DNA of 33,423 nucleotides from Deltaproteobacteria bacterium (GTDB lineage Bacteria; Myxococcota_A; UBA796): NCBI GenBank assembly GCA_002683315.1, contig NYTD01000114.1, positions 1 to 33,423 of the forward strand, read 5' to 3'. Shown piece by piece: positions 20,107 to 28,516 of this stretch (position 1 is its first letter; each line of letters starts with the position of its first letter). The notes under the pieces were generated by a model. It saw only the letters and a program-made list of their open reading frames with translations, ran no database searches and was not told where the DNA came from. The position numbers and the translations under genes were made by a program.

Positions 20107-21441
20107 TTAGAGCAATACACCAGCGATGGTCGCAGTCATAAACGCAGCGAGAGTTCCACCGATCATTGCTCGAACTCCCAGAGCGGCCACTTCCGAAATC
20201 CGATCAGGTGCAATCCCCCCAATTCCTCCTATCTGAATTCCGATGCTTGCAAAATTAGCAAATCCACAAAGTGCATACGAAGCAATGATTGCAGAACGTT
20301 GCGACAAAATAGGTTCCGCTTCATTCATAAGAGACCCCAAGTGTAAGTATGCGACGAATTCAGTCAGAACCAACTTTTCACCGAGCAGCATCCCTACAAT
20401 TTGACACTCCTCCCATGGTACACCCATCAAAAAAGCAAAGGGAGAAAAGAACCATCCCAAAAGTAACTCAAGGCTCAATTGAGTTTCCCCAATGACAATA
20501 AAACCAAACATCCAATTGATCATTGCCATCAATCCAACAAAGGCCATCAACATCGCCAGAACATTCCATACCAGTGTCATTCCTTCAGAAGCACCACGAG
20601 CGGCTGCTTCAATAATATTCTTTGGGCCTTCTTCTTGTGTTTGTACAGCGAGAGGAGCATCTTCATCTTCCTTGATGTCTTCCATTGGCAACATGACCTT
20701 GGAAATAGCAAGTGCAGCTGGTGCCGACATAATGGATGCAGCAACCAAGTGACCAGCGATTCCCGGTATTCCTTTTCCCAAAATCCCCACATATGCAGCC
20801 ATCACCCCACCAGCTACCGTTGCAAATCCTGCAGTCATCACGGCATGAAGCTCACTTCTCGTCATACTTTTTACATATGGCTTGATCACCAAAGGCGCTT
20901 CTGTTTGCCCAACAAAAATATTGGCTGCTGTCGATAGGCTCTCAGGACCTGTTGTTCCCATTGTTCTTTGCATAATCCATGCAATCACCGATACAATCCG
21001 TTGCATAATACCCAAATGATACAAAATGCTCATCAAACTAGAAAAGAAGATGATTGTCGGAAAAATGATCCAAAACGCAATATTTTTAAATGATGGGGCT
21101 ACAGCACCAATAAATGTTTTGGAAGAAGTCTCGTTGGTCACAGGATTGACCATTTGCACCTCATGTGCCTCCATCGTGCCAAAAATAAATGTTGCTCCCT
21201 GTTCCGCAAAAGATAGCAATCTATCAACTGCATCACTCACGACACGAAAGAAGAATTCTTGAGATTGGGGATTGAGTACAATCACAGCAAAAACAAATTG
21301 AAGCCCTACGCCCCACAAAACAGTACGCCATGATATCCGCGAACGATTCTCTGAAAGTAGCCATGCAACAAAAATAAAAGCAACGATTCCGAACAAAGAC
21401 ATAAATTTTTGCATATTTATAAACGCTAATATCACGATCAC
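20107..21441 (-). CDS. Concentrative nucleoside transporter, NupC/CNT family (start may be the internal GTG at 21435)
   Basis: IVLNPQSQEFFF, FQ-like NIFVGQTEAPLVIKPYV, MTAGFATVAGGVMAAYVGIL, ALCGFANFASIGIQIGGIGGIAPDR. Confidence 0.93.
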   Translation of the reverse strand: MIVILAFINMQKFMSLFGIVAFIFVAWLLSENRSRISWRTVLWGVGLQFVFAVIVLNPQSQEFFFRVVSDAVDRLLSFAEQGATFIFGTMEAHEVQMVNPVTNETSSKTFIGAVAPSFKNIAFWIIFPTIIFFSSLMSILYHLGIMQRIVSVIAWIMQRTMGTTGPESLSTAANIFVGQTEAPLVIKPYVKSMTRSELHAVMTAGFATVAGGVMAAYVGILGKGIPGIAGHLVAASIMSAPAALAISKVMLPMEDIKEDEDAPLAVQTQEEGPKNIIEAAARGASEGMTLVWNVLAMLMAFVGLMAMINWMFGFIVIGETQLSLELLLGWFFSPFAFLMGVPWEECQIVGMLLGEKLVLTEFVAYLHLGSLMNEAEPILSQRSAIIASYALCGFANFASIGIQIGGIGGIAPDRISEVAALGVRAMIGGTLAAFMTATIAGVLL

Positions 21442-21729
21442 TCCTCAAGAACGTATTGTGATGCTTTTCATAATATATTCTTTGATACCAAGGACCATTC
21501 TACAAAAAAAATCAAGAATACATAAATAATACTGGTCTAAAAACTGAACATTGCACAATGCATATATTTTTTTTCATTCTCAACAGTGACGAGGCAAATC
21601 ATTTTTCTTGATTTTAGAGCACTATATCGAAGAGTTTGAATACTCATATTTCTATGACTACAGAAAAAATGCACAATCTTTTTTTCTGTGATAGTTTTAT
21701 CGGGTATCCCATAAATAGGAGTCTAAGTC

Positions 21730-22050
21730 ATGCCCCCACAATCTCGAGTTGGCGATGATGCACACTGTCCAGCTGATTCACACGGAAAACCTTGTTGTTC
21801 ACACTCCGTAAAAGGCCCTGGAGTCAAGGGATCTACAAATATCTTGGTCAACGGAAAAGAACCATTACGCATCGGAGACCCCGGCGTACATTCAGCATGC
21901 TGCGGTCCAAACACATGGAAAGTGGCTGCTGGATCTTCTTCTGTTTTTTTTAATAATATTCCTGCTGCTCGTATTAAAGACAAAACCGTTCACTGTGGTG
22001 GTGTTGGTACACTTATTCAAGGCAGCGACAACGTAATTACTGGAGGCTAA
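21730..22050 (+). CDS. PAAR-domain spike-tip protein
   Basis: VGDDAHCPADSHGKPCCSHSVKGPGVKGSTNILVNGKEPLRIGDPGVHSACCGPNTWKVAAGSSSVFFNNIPAARIKDKTVHCGGVGTLIQGSDNVITGG is a PAAR/DUF4150-type pattern. Confidence 0.85.
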   Translation: MPPQSRVGDDAHCPADSHGKPCCSHSVKGPGVKGSTNILVNGKEPLRIGDPGVHSACCGPNTWKVAAGSSSVFFNNIPAARIKDKTVHCGGVGTLIQGSDNVITGG

Positions 22051-22053
22051 ATC

Positions 22054-22710
22054 ATGGCAAACGTAACGGACCGGTTTGGAAAACCACGCTCAGGACAGAT
22101 GTCAGGACTTGTTGAGGCCATTGTTATTGACAATGTAGACCCTGAACAACTCGGACGAGTTAAAGTTAAATATCCTATGCTCCCAGAAATGCCTGAGTCA
22201 TATTGGGCGCGACTGGTTATGCCGATGGCAGGCAAAGAAAGAGGGTGGATGACCATCCCAGAGATCGATGACGAAGTTCTTGTCTCTTTTGTTCGTGGAG
22301 ATATCCAAAATGCTATTATTGTTGGATCACTCTACAACGGAAAAGACACTCCACCCTATGCCAACGAAGATGAGGAAAACAACCTTCGCGTATTTCAATC
22401 TCGTTCAGGGCATAGACTGACATTCGACGACACCAAGGGTGAAGAAAGAGTGGAGCTCATTCTTCACAACGAGGAGATCAAAGTGATTTGGGACTCTGCG
22501 GAAAAAGTACTGTCTGTCTATTCTGGAAAAGACATTATCATTGAAGCCAAAGAAAAGTTTTCTCTAAAATGTACTGATTTTATGTTGGATGCATCCAACT
22601 CTGTAAACATTACGTCTGGCGCAGATACCACCATTGAAGCTGGTGCCAACCTGGCACAACAAGCTGGTGGAAACCTGACTCTGGAAGCCTCTTTAATCAA
22701 GCTTAACTAG
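22054..22710 (+). CDS. Short gp5/VgrG-like spike protein (OB fold plus beta-helix, no gp27-like part)
   Basis: GLVEAIVIDNVDPEQLGRVKVKYP ... SYWARLVMPMAGKERGWMTIPEIDDEVLVSFVRGDIQNAIIVGSLYNG; C-terminal repetitive SVNITSGADTTIEAGANLAQQAGGNLTLEA. Confidence 0.88.
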   Translation: MANVTDRFGKPRSGQMSGLVEAIVIDNVDPEQLGRVKVKYPMLPEMPESYWARLVMPMAGKERGWMTIPEIDDEVLVSFVRGDIQNAIIVGSLYNGKDTPPYANEDEENNLRVFQSRSGHRLTFDDTKGEERVELILHNEEIKVIWDSAEKVLSVYSGKDIIIEAKEKFSLKCTDFMLDASNSVNITSGADTTIEAGANLAQQAGGNLTLEASLIKLN

Positions 22711-22719
22711 GAGAATCCC

Positions 22720-23433
22720 ATGTTCAGTGGAATGGTCGTTGGCATCATCAAAGACAATGTCGACCCCGAGAAAATGCATCGTGTCCTTGTTGAGTTCCCT
22801 GTGGAGAGCACAGACAAGAAATTAGAGAGTTACTGGTGTCGAATGATCAGCCCAATGGCTGGAAAAGATCGCGGTCTTGTGATCCTTCCCGACATCGGAA
22901 CCGAAGTCATCATGGGTTTTGCATACAAGTCGAACAGTCCCTATGTATTGGGCGCAGTATACAATGGTGGAGAAGATAAGCCAGAACCATATAAAAATGA
23001 CGACGAGAAGAATGACAAACGTGTCTTTTGGTCACGAAATGATCATATGGTCATCTTCGATGACACAGAAGGAAAGGAACGTGTAGATTTTGGAGCACAA
23101 GCTTCAGAACGACTTGATGTTACCAGTGGACCTATTCATCAGATTTTGGACTCATCCAAAATGATCATTACAGAATATTGTGAAAAAGATACTGAATGGG
23201 AAGCCAAAAAGACCATTTCCATCAAATGTAAAGACTTTGAATTAGAAGCATCCAACAGCATCACCATCACTTCCGGTGCAGAAACACAAACCAAAGCCGG
23301 AGGAAGCAAATCTGTCACTGCTGGTGGAAACCATACGTTAAACGGAAATCAAATTCACTTGAATGGTGGCAATGCCGCCAGTCCCAAAGAAGCACTCGAA
23401 TTTCCAGAGCATAAGCATCCACCAACAAAATAG
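22720..23433 (+). CDS. Second gp5/VgrG-like spike protein (paralogue of preceding gene)
   Basis: GMVVGIIKDNVDPEKMHRVLVEFP ... SYWCRMISPMAGKDRGLVILPDIGTEVIMGF..SPYVLGAVYNG; visibly homologous to 22054..22710. Confidence 0.88.
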   Translation: MFSGMVVGIIKDNVDPEKMHRVLVEFPVESTDKKLESYWCRMISPMAGKDRGLVILPDIGTEVIMGFAYKSNSPYVLGAVYNGGEDKPEPYKNDDEKNDKRVFWSRNDHMVIFDDTEGKERVDFGAQASERLDVTSGPIHQILDSSKMIITEYCEKDTEWEAKKTISIKCKDFELEASNSITITSGAETQTKAGGSKSVTAGGNHTLNGNQIHLNGGNAASPKEALEFPEHKHPPTK

Positions 23434-23435
23434 TT

Positions 23436-23846
23436 CTAACGTACTCCCGGGTAGCTTCGACCACTGAGGCAAAGATTGCGAAGATCTGAATCTGCAATGA
23501 TCAAGCATTGCTTTTGTCCGTAGTATCGCATATCTGCATTGGTTATTAGCTCTGGATTTCCTTGGCAGAGATAACGCAGGTCTGCATTGGATATAAGTCC
23601 ACACTGCTTTTGTCCATACATACGAAAGTCTGAGTTTGATATCAAACCATGAGATCCCTGACAATAATATCGAAGATCGGCACTGGATATTAAACCACAC
23701 TGCTGCTGGCAATAATATCTCAGATCGGCATCTGATATAAGTCCACACGAATCAGCTTGCGCAGCATTCACACTCCACAACTGTGACTGTCCCCAATTCC
23801 CCATATATGTAAGCAGCAAGACTACAAATAAAATACAACGCTTCAT
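23436..23846 (-). CDS. Secreted Cys-containing 16-aa tandem-repeat protein
   Basis: Signal peptide MKRCILFVVLLLTYMGNWGQS followed by six uninterrupted 16-aa repeats of the form CGLISxADLRYYCQxx. Confidence 0.8.
   Translation of the reverse strand: MKRCILFVVLLLTYMGNWGQSQLWSVNAAQADSCGLISDADLRYYCQQQCGLISSADLRYYCQGSHGLISNSDFRMYGQKQCGLISNADLRYLCQGNPELITNADMRYYGQKQCLIIADSDLRNLCLSGRSYPGVR
23460..23747 (-). repeat. Six tandem 48-bp coding repeats (16 aa each)
   Basis: Residues 34-129 split exactly into CGLISDADLRYYCQQQ / CGLISSADLRYYCQGS / HGLISNSDFRMYGQKQ / CGLISNADLRYLCQGN / PELITNADMRYYGQKQ / CLIIADSDLRNLCLSG. Confidence 0.9.
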
Positions 23847-23897
23847 GATTCACTCCTGTATATGAATATCAGTATATCGAAACGACTATATGTTCGT

Positions 23898-24572
23898 TTA
23901 TATTTTCTTCAACGCATCATGCGTTGCAAGCCGCGTGCGTTCAATACGAGCCTGGTACTCACCAAAACTAAAAAAAGACACCCCAGAACGTGGAGATCGA
24001 ACCACAATACTCCCTTCAAGACCCTCTTCTTTTTTTGCTCCACGACTTCGTTCTACAAGATGAACCATACTCTGTTGTGGATTCCTGATCTCTTTCCATC
24101 CTTTCGCCCCAATGCGATCGCCTGCGCCACCGTCGCAATATCGAACACCATCAATATATATCGACGAGAACAAATACGGAATAGAGCAGGAAGCCACGAC
24201 AAAATCAGCCAGCGGACCACTTGTCTTAATCTGTGGAGTCCAATCCGATGTACACACACCTACTCCAAAAGGAATAGAGCCTTCTTCCAATCGATCTACC
24301 GCGATATCTTGTAATAAAGCCACGACCTTGTACAGAGAGAGCAAACCTCGCCAGACATATGGGTTCAATGAAAGCAGAGATATCGGTCTTCCTCGAAAAA
24401 TCTCTTTCTCTATTTCTTGTGTCGATAATCCAGAGACCCACAATGCACCAACCAGCGCACCTGAAGACGTTCCACACACTCCATCCACTGGAATATTCGC
24501 TTCTTCCAAGGCGCGAAGAAATCCTATATGAGAGGCAAAGGCCAAAAAACCACTAGAAAGAATTACATCCAC
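23898..24572 (-). CDS. Patatin-like phospholipase (start revised to GTG at 24572)
   Basis: GVCGTSSGALVGALW (GxSxG) and DGVRYCDGGAGDR (DGG). The track's ATG at 24653 would overlap the divergent gene; GTG at 24572 has GGGGAG 5 nt upstream and leads directly into VDVILSSGFLAFASHIGFLRAL. Confidence 0.8.
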   Translation of the reverse strand: MDVILSSGFLAFASHIGFLRALEEANIPVDGVCGTSSGALVGALWVSGLSTQEIEKEIFRGRPISLLSLNPYVWRGLLSLYKVVALLQDIAVDRLEEGSIPFGVGVCTSDWTPQIKTSGPLADFVVASCSIPYLFSSIYIDGVRYCDGGAGDRIGAKGWKEIRNPQQSMVHLVERSRGAKKEEGLEGSIVVRSPRSGVSFFSFGEYQARIERTRLATHDALKKI

Positions 24573-24606
24573 ACATACTCCCCAAAAAAACAATAGATTC
24601 AGACAT

Positions 24607-26040
24607 ATGAAACAACTTATTTGGATTAGCATTTTTTGGTCACTCTTTCCCATGATTCCCGCTCTTTGGAGTGGAGGTATCGCGGGGAGTCCCTATACCG
24701 ATCTGTATTTTTCGGTCTGGAGTTTGCACATTCCATGGATGGATGATGGAGATCCATGTTCAACATCATGGATTAATTATCCCGATGGACAGTCCATATA
24801 CAGCAGTGCCTACGTCAAATCTATTTTTGCTTGGATTCTGTCTCCCCTTCTTTCTCCTGCACACACCTACAATCTACTTCTATTTGTCTCTCGACTATTG
24901 GGTCCCATTTGCTGCTTTCTTGCTATGCGTGCATGGGGATATAAAGATCTCGCGGCAACAGGATTCGCTGTATTCGTGGGGATGTCTCCATACCTTCACG
25001 GGTATTCTGTAGAAGGAATCATAGAAGGAGTCGATGTATGGCCTTTGGCGCTATGGTTATGGGCTTGTGCACGACGCAAAACACCACACATGATCGCATC
25101 TTTGGCACTATGTATCCTCATGAGCTGGTATCTCGGTGCAGTCGCGTGTCTTTTGGCTGTTGTTCTTGCGCATAGAGACAAAAAAATACTGTTTTCCTTG
25201 TGTGGGATCGTAGTCGCTTCTCCTGCGATTTGGACTTTTGTCCAATCCCACCCAACCATGGGAGCGATACCTTTGGATATTCGCGAAGCCATGAGTGTAC
25301 AATGGGGTATACCCACACCCAATATCATGACCAAAAGCAATCCTTTTGCAAAAAACAACTACATCGGATGGTGCGCATTGATCTCTTTGATCGAATGGCG
25401 CTATGCTCGATGGGCTTTGATTCCACTAATACTATCATTTGGGATTGGTGCAGACCTTCCTATTTTGTCCTTCGTTCGGTTTCCATACCGATGGCATCTG
25501 GCGACAATGGTTCTCATAGGCTTTGCGATTGCACAGGTTCTTGAGCGAAAAAACTGGTGGTGGTTTCCTTTTCTTCTTTTGCTTGATTTTTTACTCCTAA
25601 GTCCGATCGATCTATTCATTCCAACAGCACCAGCAAATATACCAACAATATACCAACATCTTGACCGTCCAGTTCTTGATATACCCGGTCCTTTGGCTCT
25701 ACCAGCAGGAACAGCAAATCCATCTAGAGAACGAGCATCTTATTTGCTGTACGCCCAGCTGTTTCACAAACAGCCTTCATTATGGTCGCAAGATTTCAAC
25801 ACACTACATACACCCAACCCCTCATTTCAAAATTGGCAAAGCTGGGATCCGATACTCAAAAAAGATCATGCTTCTTTGTCTCTTTCTGATCGTACAATCA
25901 TAGAAAAAATGCAAGGTTCTATTGTTATTCATCATAAAAAATTAAGAAGTAATAATGGAGAAAAACTCAAACAGAGACTAATCAAAGCAGGTTTTAGCAT
26001 CCACAAAGAGACAAAAGAACACACTCTTTTATTTCCATAA
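24607..26040 (+). CDS. Polytopic membrane protein, GT-C-glycosyltransferase-like
   Basis: Hydrophobic multi-span architecture resembling the 18447..20081 protein in layout (SPYTDLYFSVWSLHIPW, YPDGQSIYSSAY). Confidence 0.5.
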   Translation: MKQLIWISIFWSLFPMIPALWSGGIAGSPYTDLYFSVWSLHIPWMDDGDPCSTSWINYPDGQSIYSSAYVKSIFAWILSPLLSPAHTYNLLLFVSRLLGPICCFLAMRAWGYKDLAATGFAVFVGMSPYLHGYSVEGIIEGVDVWPLALWLWACARRKTPHMIASLALCILMSWYLGAVACLLAVVLAHRDKKILFSLCGIVVASPAIWTFVQSHPTMGAIPLDIREAMSVQWGIPTPNIMTKSNPFAKNNYIGWCALISLIEWRYARWALIPLILSFGIGADLPILSFVRFPYRWHLATMVLIGFAIAQVLERKNWWWFPFLLLLDFLLLSPIDLFIPTAPANIPTIYQHLDRPVLDIPGPLALPAGTANPSRERASYLLYAQLFHKQPSLWSQDFNTLHTPNPSFQNWQSWDPILKKDHASLSLSDRTIIEKMQGSIVIHHKKLRSNNGEKLKQRLIKAGFSIHKETKEHTLLFP

Positions 26041-26115
26041 TATTCCTATTTTTTTGTACATAAAAGACTTCAGTATGGATAGATATGGGTACATGTTTTT
26101 TTAGTGGGGTGCACG

Positions 26116-27489
26116 ATGAATCATGAACACATCTGGCGGGCATATGACATACGAGGAAATGCAACTGCAGAAATCACGACATCGTTCACACACAAACTCG
26201 GATGGGCTCTTGCAGAACAATTTCGCAAAAGAGGTATCGAAGATGTTGTCATCGCTCGTGATGCACGACAAAGCAGTACTGAATTACGTGATGCCCTAAC
26301 GCAAGGATTAATCGAAGGTGGAATGGAAGTCAGCGATATAGGTGCAGCTCCTACTCCTGCACTGTATTTCGCGGTCGACGCACTTGGTTATGATGCAGGA
26401 ATCATGATTACAGCAAGCCACAATCCTTCTGCAGACAACGGTTTTAAATTTCGCTTCCACAACCAACCCTTTTTGGGTTCCGATCTCCAAGAACTCAAGG
26501 ATATCTTTGCACACATCAGCAAACCATCTCTTGAACGAGGAGGTCATTATACTCTAAACATGCAAAATCTCTATCTCAATGCCATTGTCGAAGACATGCG
26601 CTCCATCACCAAACCACTACGTGTTGTTGTCGATGGTGGAAATGGTATTGCAGGTCCTTGGCTTACAGATCTCCTAGAAAGATTTGGATGCACATGTATC
26701 TCTTTATACTGTGAGCCAGATGGCACGTTCCCCAATCATAGTCCAGATCCAACCAAAAAGAAGAACATGTCTGATCTGATTCAAGCAGTACAAAAAGAAG
26801 GTGCTGACTGTGGATTTGGACTTGATGGAGACGGAGACCGCCTTGCAGTTGTCAGTCCAAAAGGAGAGCTCGTATATGGAGATCGACTTCTTGCTCTGTT
26901 TGCACAAGATATCCTAAAGTGGAAAAGAGGAAGCATTGTACATGATTTAAAATGCTCAATGATTTTACAAGAGGTGATCACTCAACATGGCGGAACCAGT
27001 ATTGCAAGCGCAACAGGCTACCCCAGAGTTCAACAAGCAATATCAAACAATGCATCATTGATGGGAGGAGAGCAATCAAGTCACATCTGCTTCGCTGATC
27101 GATGGTTTGGATTCGATGATGCATTATATGCAGCTGCACGGATCTTACCTACCATCCCGAACTTGGATACACGCCTATCATCTTTGCCATATTACCCATG
27201 CACACCCGAACTACGAATACCGGTGAGTGAAGACAAGAAATGGAATGTTATTCCTCAGCTGAGACCGAAACTCAAAGACTATACGCTCAATGAAACCGAT
27301 GGAATCCACTGTTCTACAAATGACGGATGGGCCCTTCTTCGCCCCTCAAATACAGAAGCTTGCATATCAGTACGAATAGAAGCCAAATCGTCAGAAAAAT
27401 TACAAACTATGGCACAAGAACTACAACAAAAACTGCATGAGCTCGGAGTTGATGCTCAGCTTTTGAGTCCATATTGCTCACCTTGCTAA
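26116..27489 (+). CDS. manB: Phosphomannomutase/phosphoglucomutase
   Basis: IWRAYDIRGNA, GIMITASHNPSADNGFKF, VVVDGGNGIAGPW, GFGLDGDGDRLAVV, GGEQSSHICF, RPSNTEACISVRIEA. Confidence 0.93.
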   Translation: MNHEHIWRAYDIRGNATAEITTSFTHKLGWALAEQFRKRGIEDVVIARDARQSSTELRDALTQGLIEGGMEVSDIGAAPTPALYFAVDALGYDAGIMITASHNPSADNGFKFRFHNQPFLGSDLQELKDIFAHISKPSLERGGHYTLNMQNLYLNAIVEDMRSITKPLRVVVDGGNGIAGPWLTDLLERFGCTCISLYCEPDGTFPNHSPDPTKKKNMSDLIQAVQKEGADCGFGLDGDGDRLAVVSPKGELVYGDRLLALFAQDILKWKRGSIVHDLKCSMILQEVITQHGGTSIASATGYPRVQQAISNNASLMGGEQSSHICFADRWFGFDDALYAAARILPTIPNLDTRLSSLPYYPCTPELRIPVSEDKKWNVIPQLRPKLKDYTLNETDGIHCSTNDGWALLRPSNTEACISVRIEAKSSEKLQTMAQELQQKLHELGVDAQLLSPYCSPC

Positions 27490-28469
27490 GTATTCATCAA
27501 CTCAAGACAACGATCAAAAAATCGTTCAGCCTCCTCTTGAGCAAAATATTTTCTTTCTTTTCGACTTCCATATACAAATCCAACATGCCCTCCTCTTTGG
27601 GTATACAAACAGGTAATATTTTTGGGCAAACTATTTTGATGTGGATAGCACAAAGAGGAAAGCATGGGATCGTCTTTACTTTGTAATAGATGAGCTGGAA
27701 TTCGAATCCGATTCAAAACGGGTAAAGCCGATGCTTGTTGATAGTATTCTTCTTCATCGTTAAAACCATAGCTATGTGCCGTAAGGTATCGATCAAACTC
27801 ACGAATCGTTTTTGCTAATTGTGCCTTGTGAACAGGAATACCCTCCTTCAACAATGTATCTGTCTTCTTTCGCATCTTTCGTTGCAACATTCGCAAAAAA
27901 CGTTTCTCATACAACCTTGCTGGCCACAATCGCATTGAATGTGTAGAAGACGATAAATCAATGGGGGCCGATACCGCCATCACAGCATCGAAAGAAGAAC
28001 GAGTCTTTGAACCTGAATATTTCAACATCAAATTCCCACCAAGTGAGAATCCCAATCCAAATATAGGAACCAAATGACGCCTCAAGGAAACAACAAGTCT
28101 ATCTAAATCTTCAAACCAACCCGAATGATAAAATTGTGCGCGACGGTTAATCTCTCCACTACAAGAACGCAGATTGATTGCAGCGATCCCCCATCCTTTT
28201 TGCAAAAACAATTCTGCAGCACCTTGAATATATGTAGACATCGAAGAACCCTCGAGACCATGCAGAAGAACAACTATCGGACTTTTCTCTTTGATACGCA
28301 TATCCACATCAAAAAAATCTCCATCACTTGTCTCAAATCGCTCTCGAAACAAAAGTGGAGCTGCAACTTTTCGAAAAAGATGAGGGTACACTGTTTGTAT
28401 ATGTGGGTTGGACAACCATGATGGAGTATGAAAATTTGACATGAGATTATTTTGAATGGTAGCAATCAC
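27486..28469 (-). CDS. YheT-like alpha/beta hydrolase
   Basis: WLSNPHIQTVYPHLFR, VLLHGLEGSSMSTYIQGAAE, INLRSCSGEINR, GLGFSLGGNLMLKY, GGHVGFV. Confidence 0.87.
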   Translation of the reverse strand: MIATIQNNLMSNFHTPSWLSNPHIQTVYPHLFRKVAAPLLFRERFETSDGDFFDVDMRIKEKSPIVVLLHGLEGSSMSTYIQGAAELFLQKGWGIAAINLRSCSGEINRRAQFYHSGWFEDLDRLVVSLRRHLVPIFGLGFSLGGNLMLKYSGSKTRSSFDAVMAVSAPIDLSSSTHSMRLWPARLYEKRFLRMLQRKMRKKTDTLLKEGIPVHKAQLAKTIREFDRYLTAHSYGFNDEEEYYQQASALPVLNRIRIPAHLLQSKDDPMLSSLCYPHQNSLPKNITCLYTQRGGHVGFVYGSRKERKYFAQEEAERFFDRCLELMNT

Positions 28470-28516
28470 AAATTAAATCCATTAGATTATGAGAAATCCA
28501 TGGAGGAATGTGGAAT

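Noticed and set aside
20479-20937. Plus-strand ORFs inside the NupC-type gene
   Set aside because: Antisense to clear CNT transporter motifs; low-complexity, atypical composition.
23460-23747. 48-bp periodic repeats as a possible CRISPR array
   Set aside because: The repeats are contiguous with no spacers, diverge in a codon-like manner and keep a 16-aa protein period, so they are coding repeats.
23338-23748. Overlapping 136-aa minus-strand ORF (MWTYIRCRSEILLPAAVW...)
   Set aside because: It is an alternate frame across the same 48-bp repeats and overlaps the spike gene end; the 23436..23846 frame has the signal peptide and the better motif.
23862-24531. Plus-strand ORFs (23862..24314, 24112..24531) antisense to patatin
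   Set aside because: The patatin frame has catalytic motifs; the antisense ORFs show no recognisable motifs.
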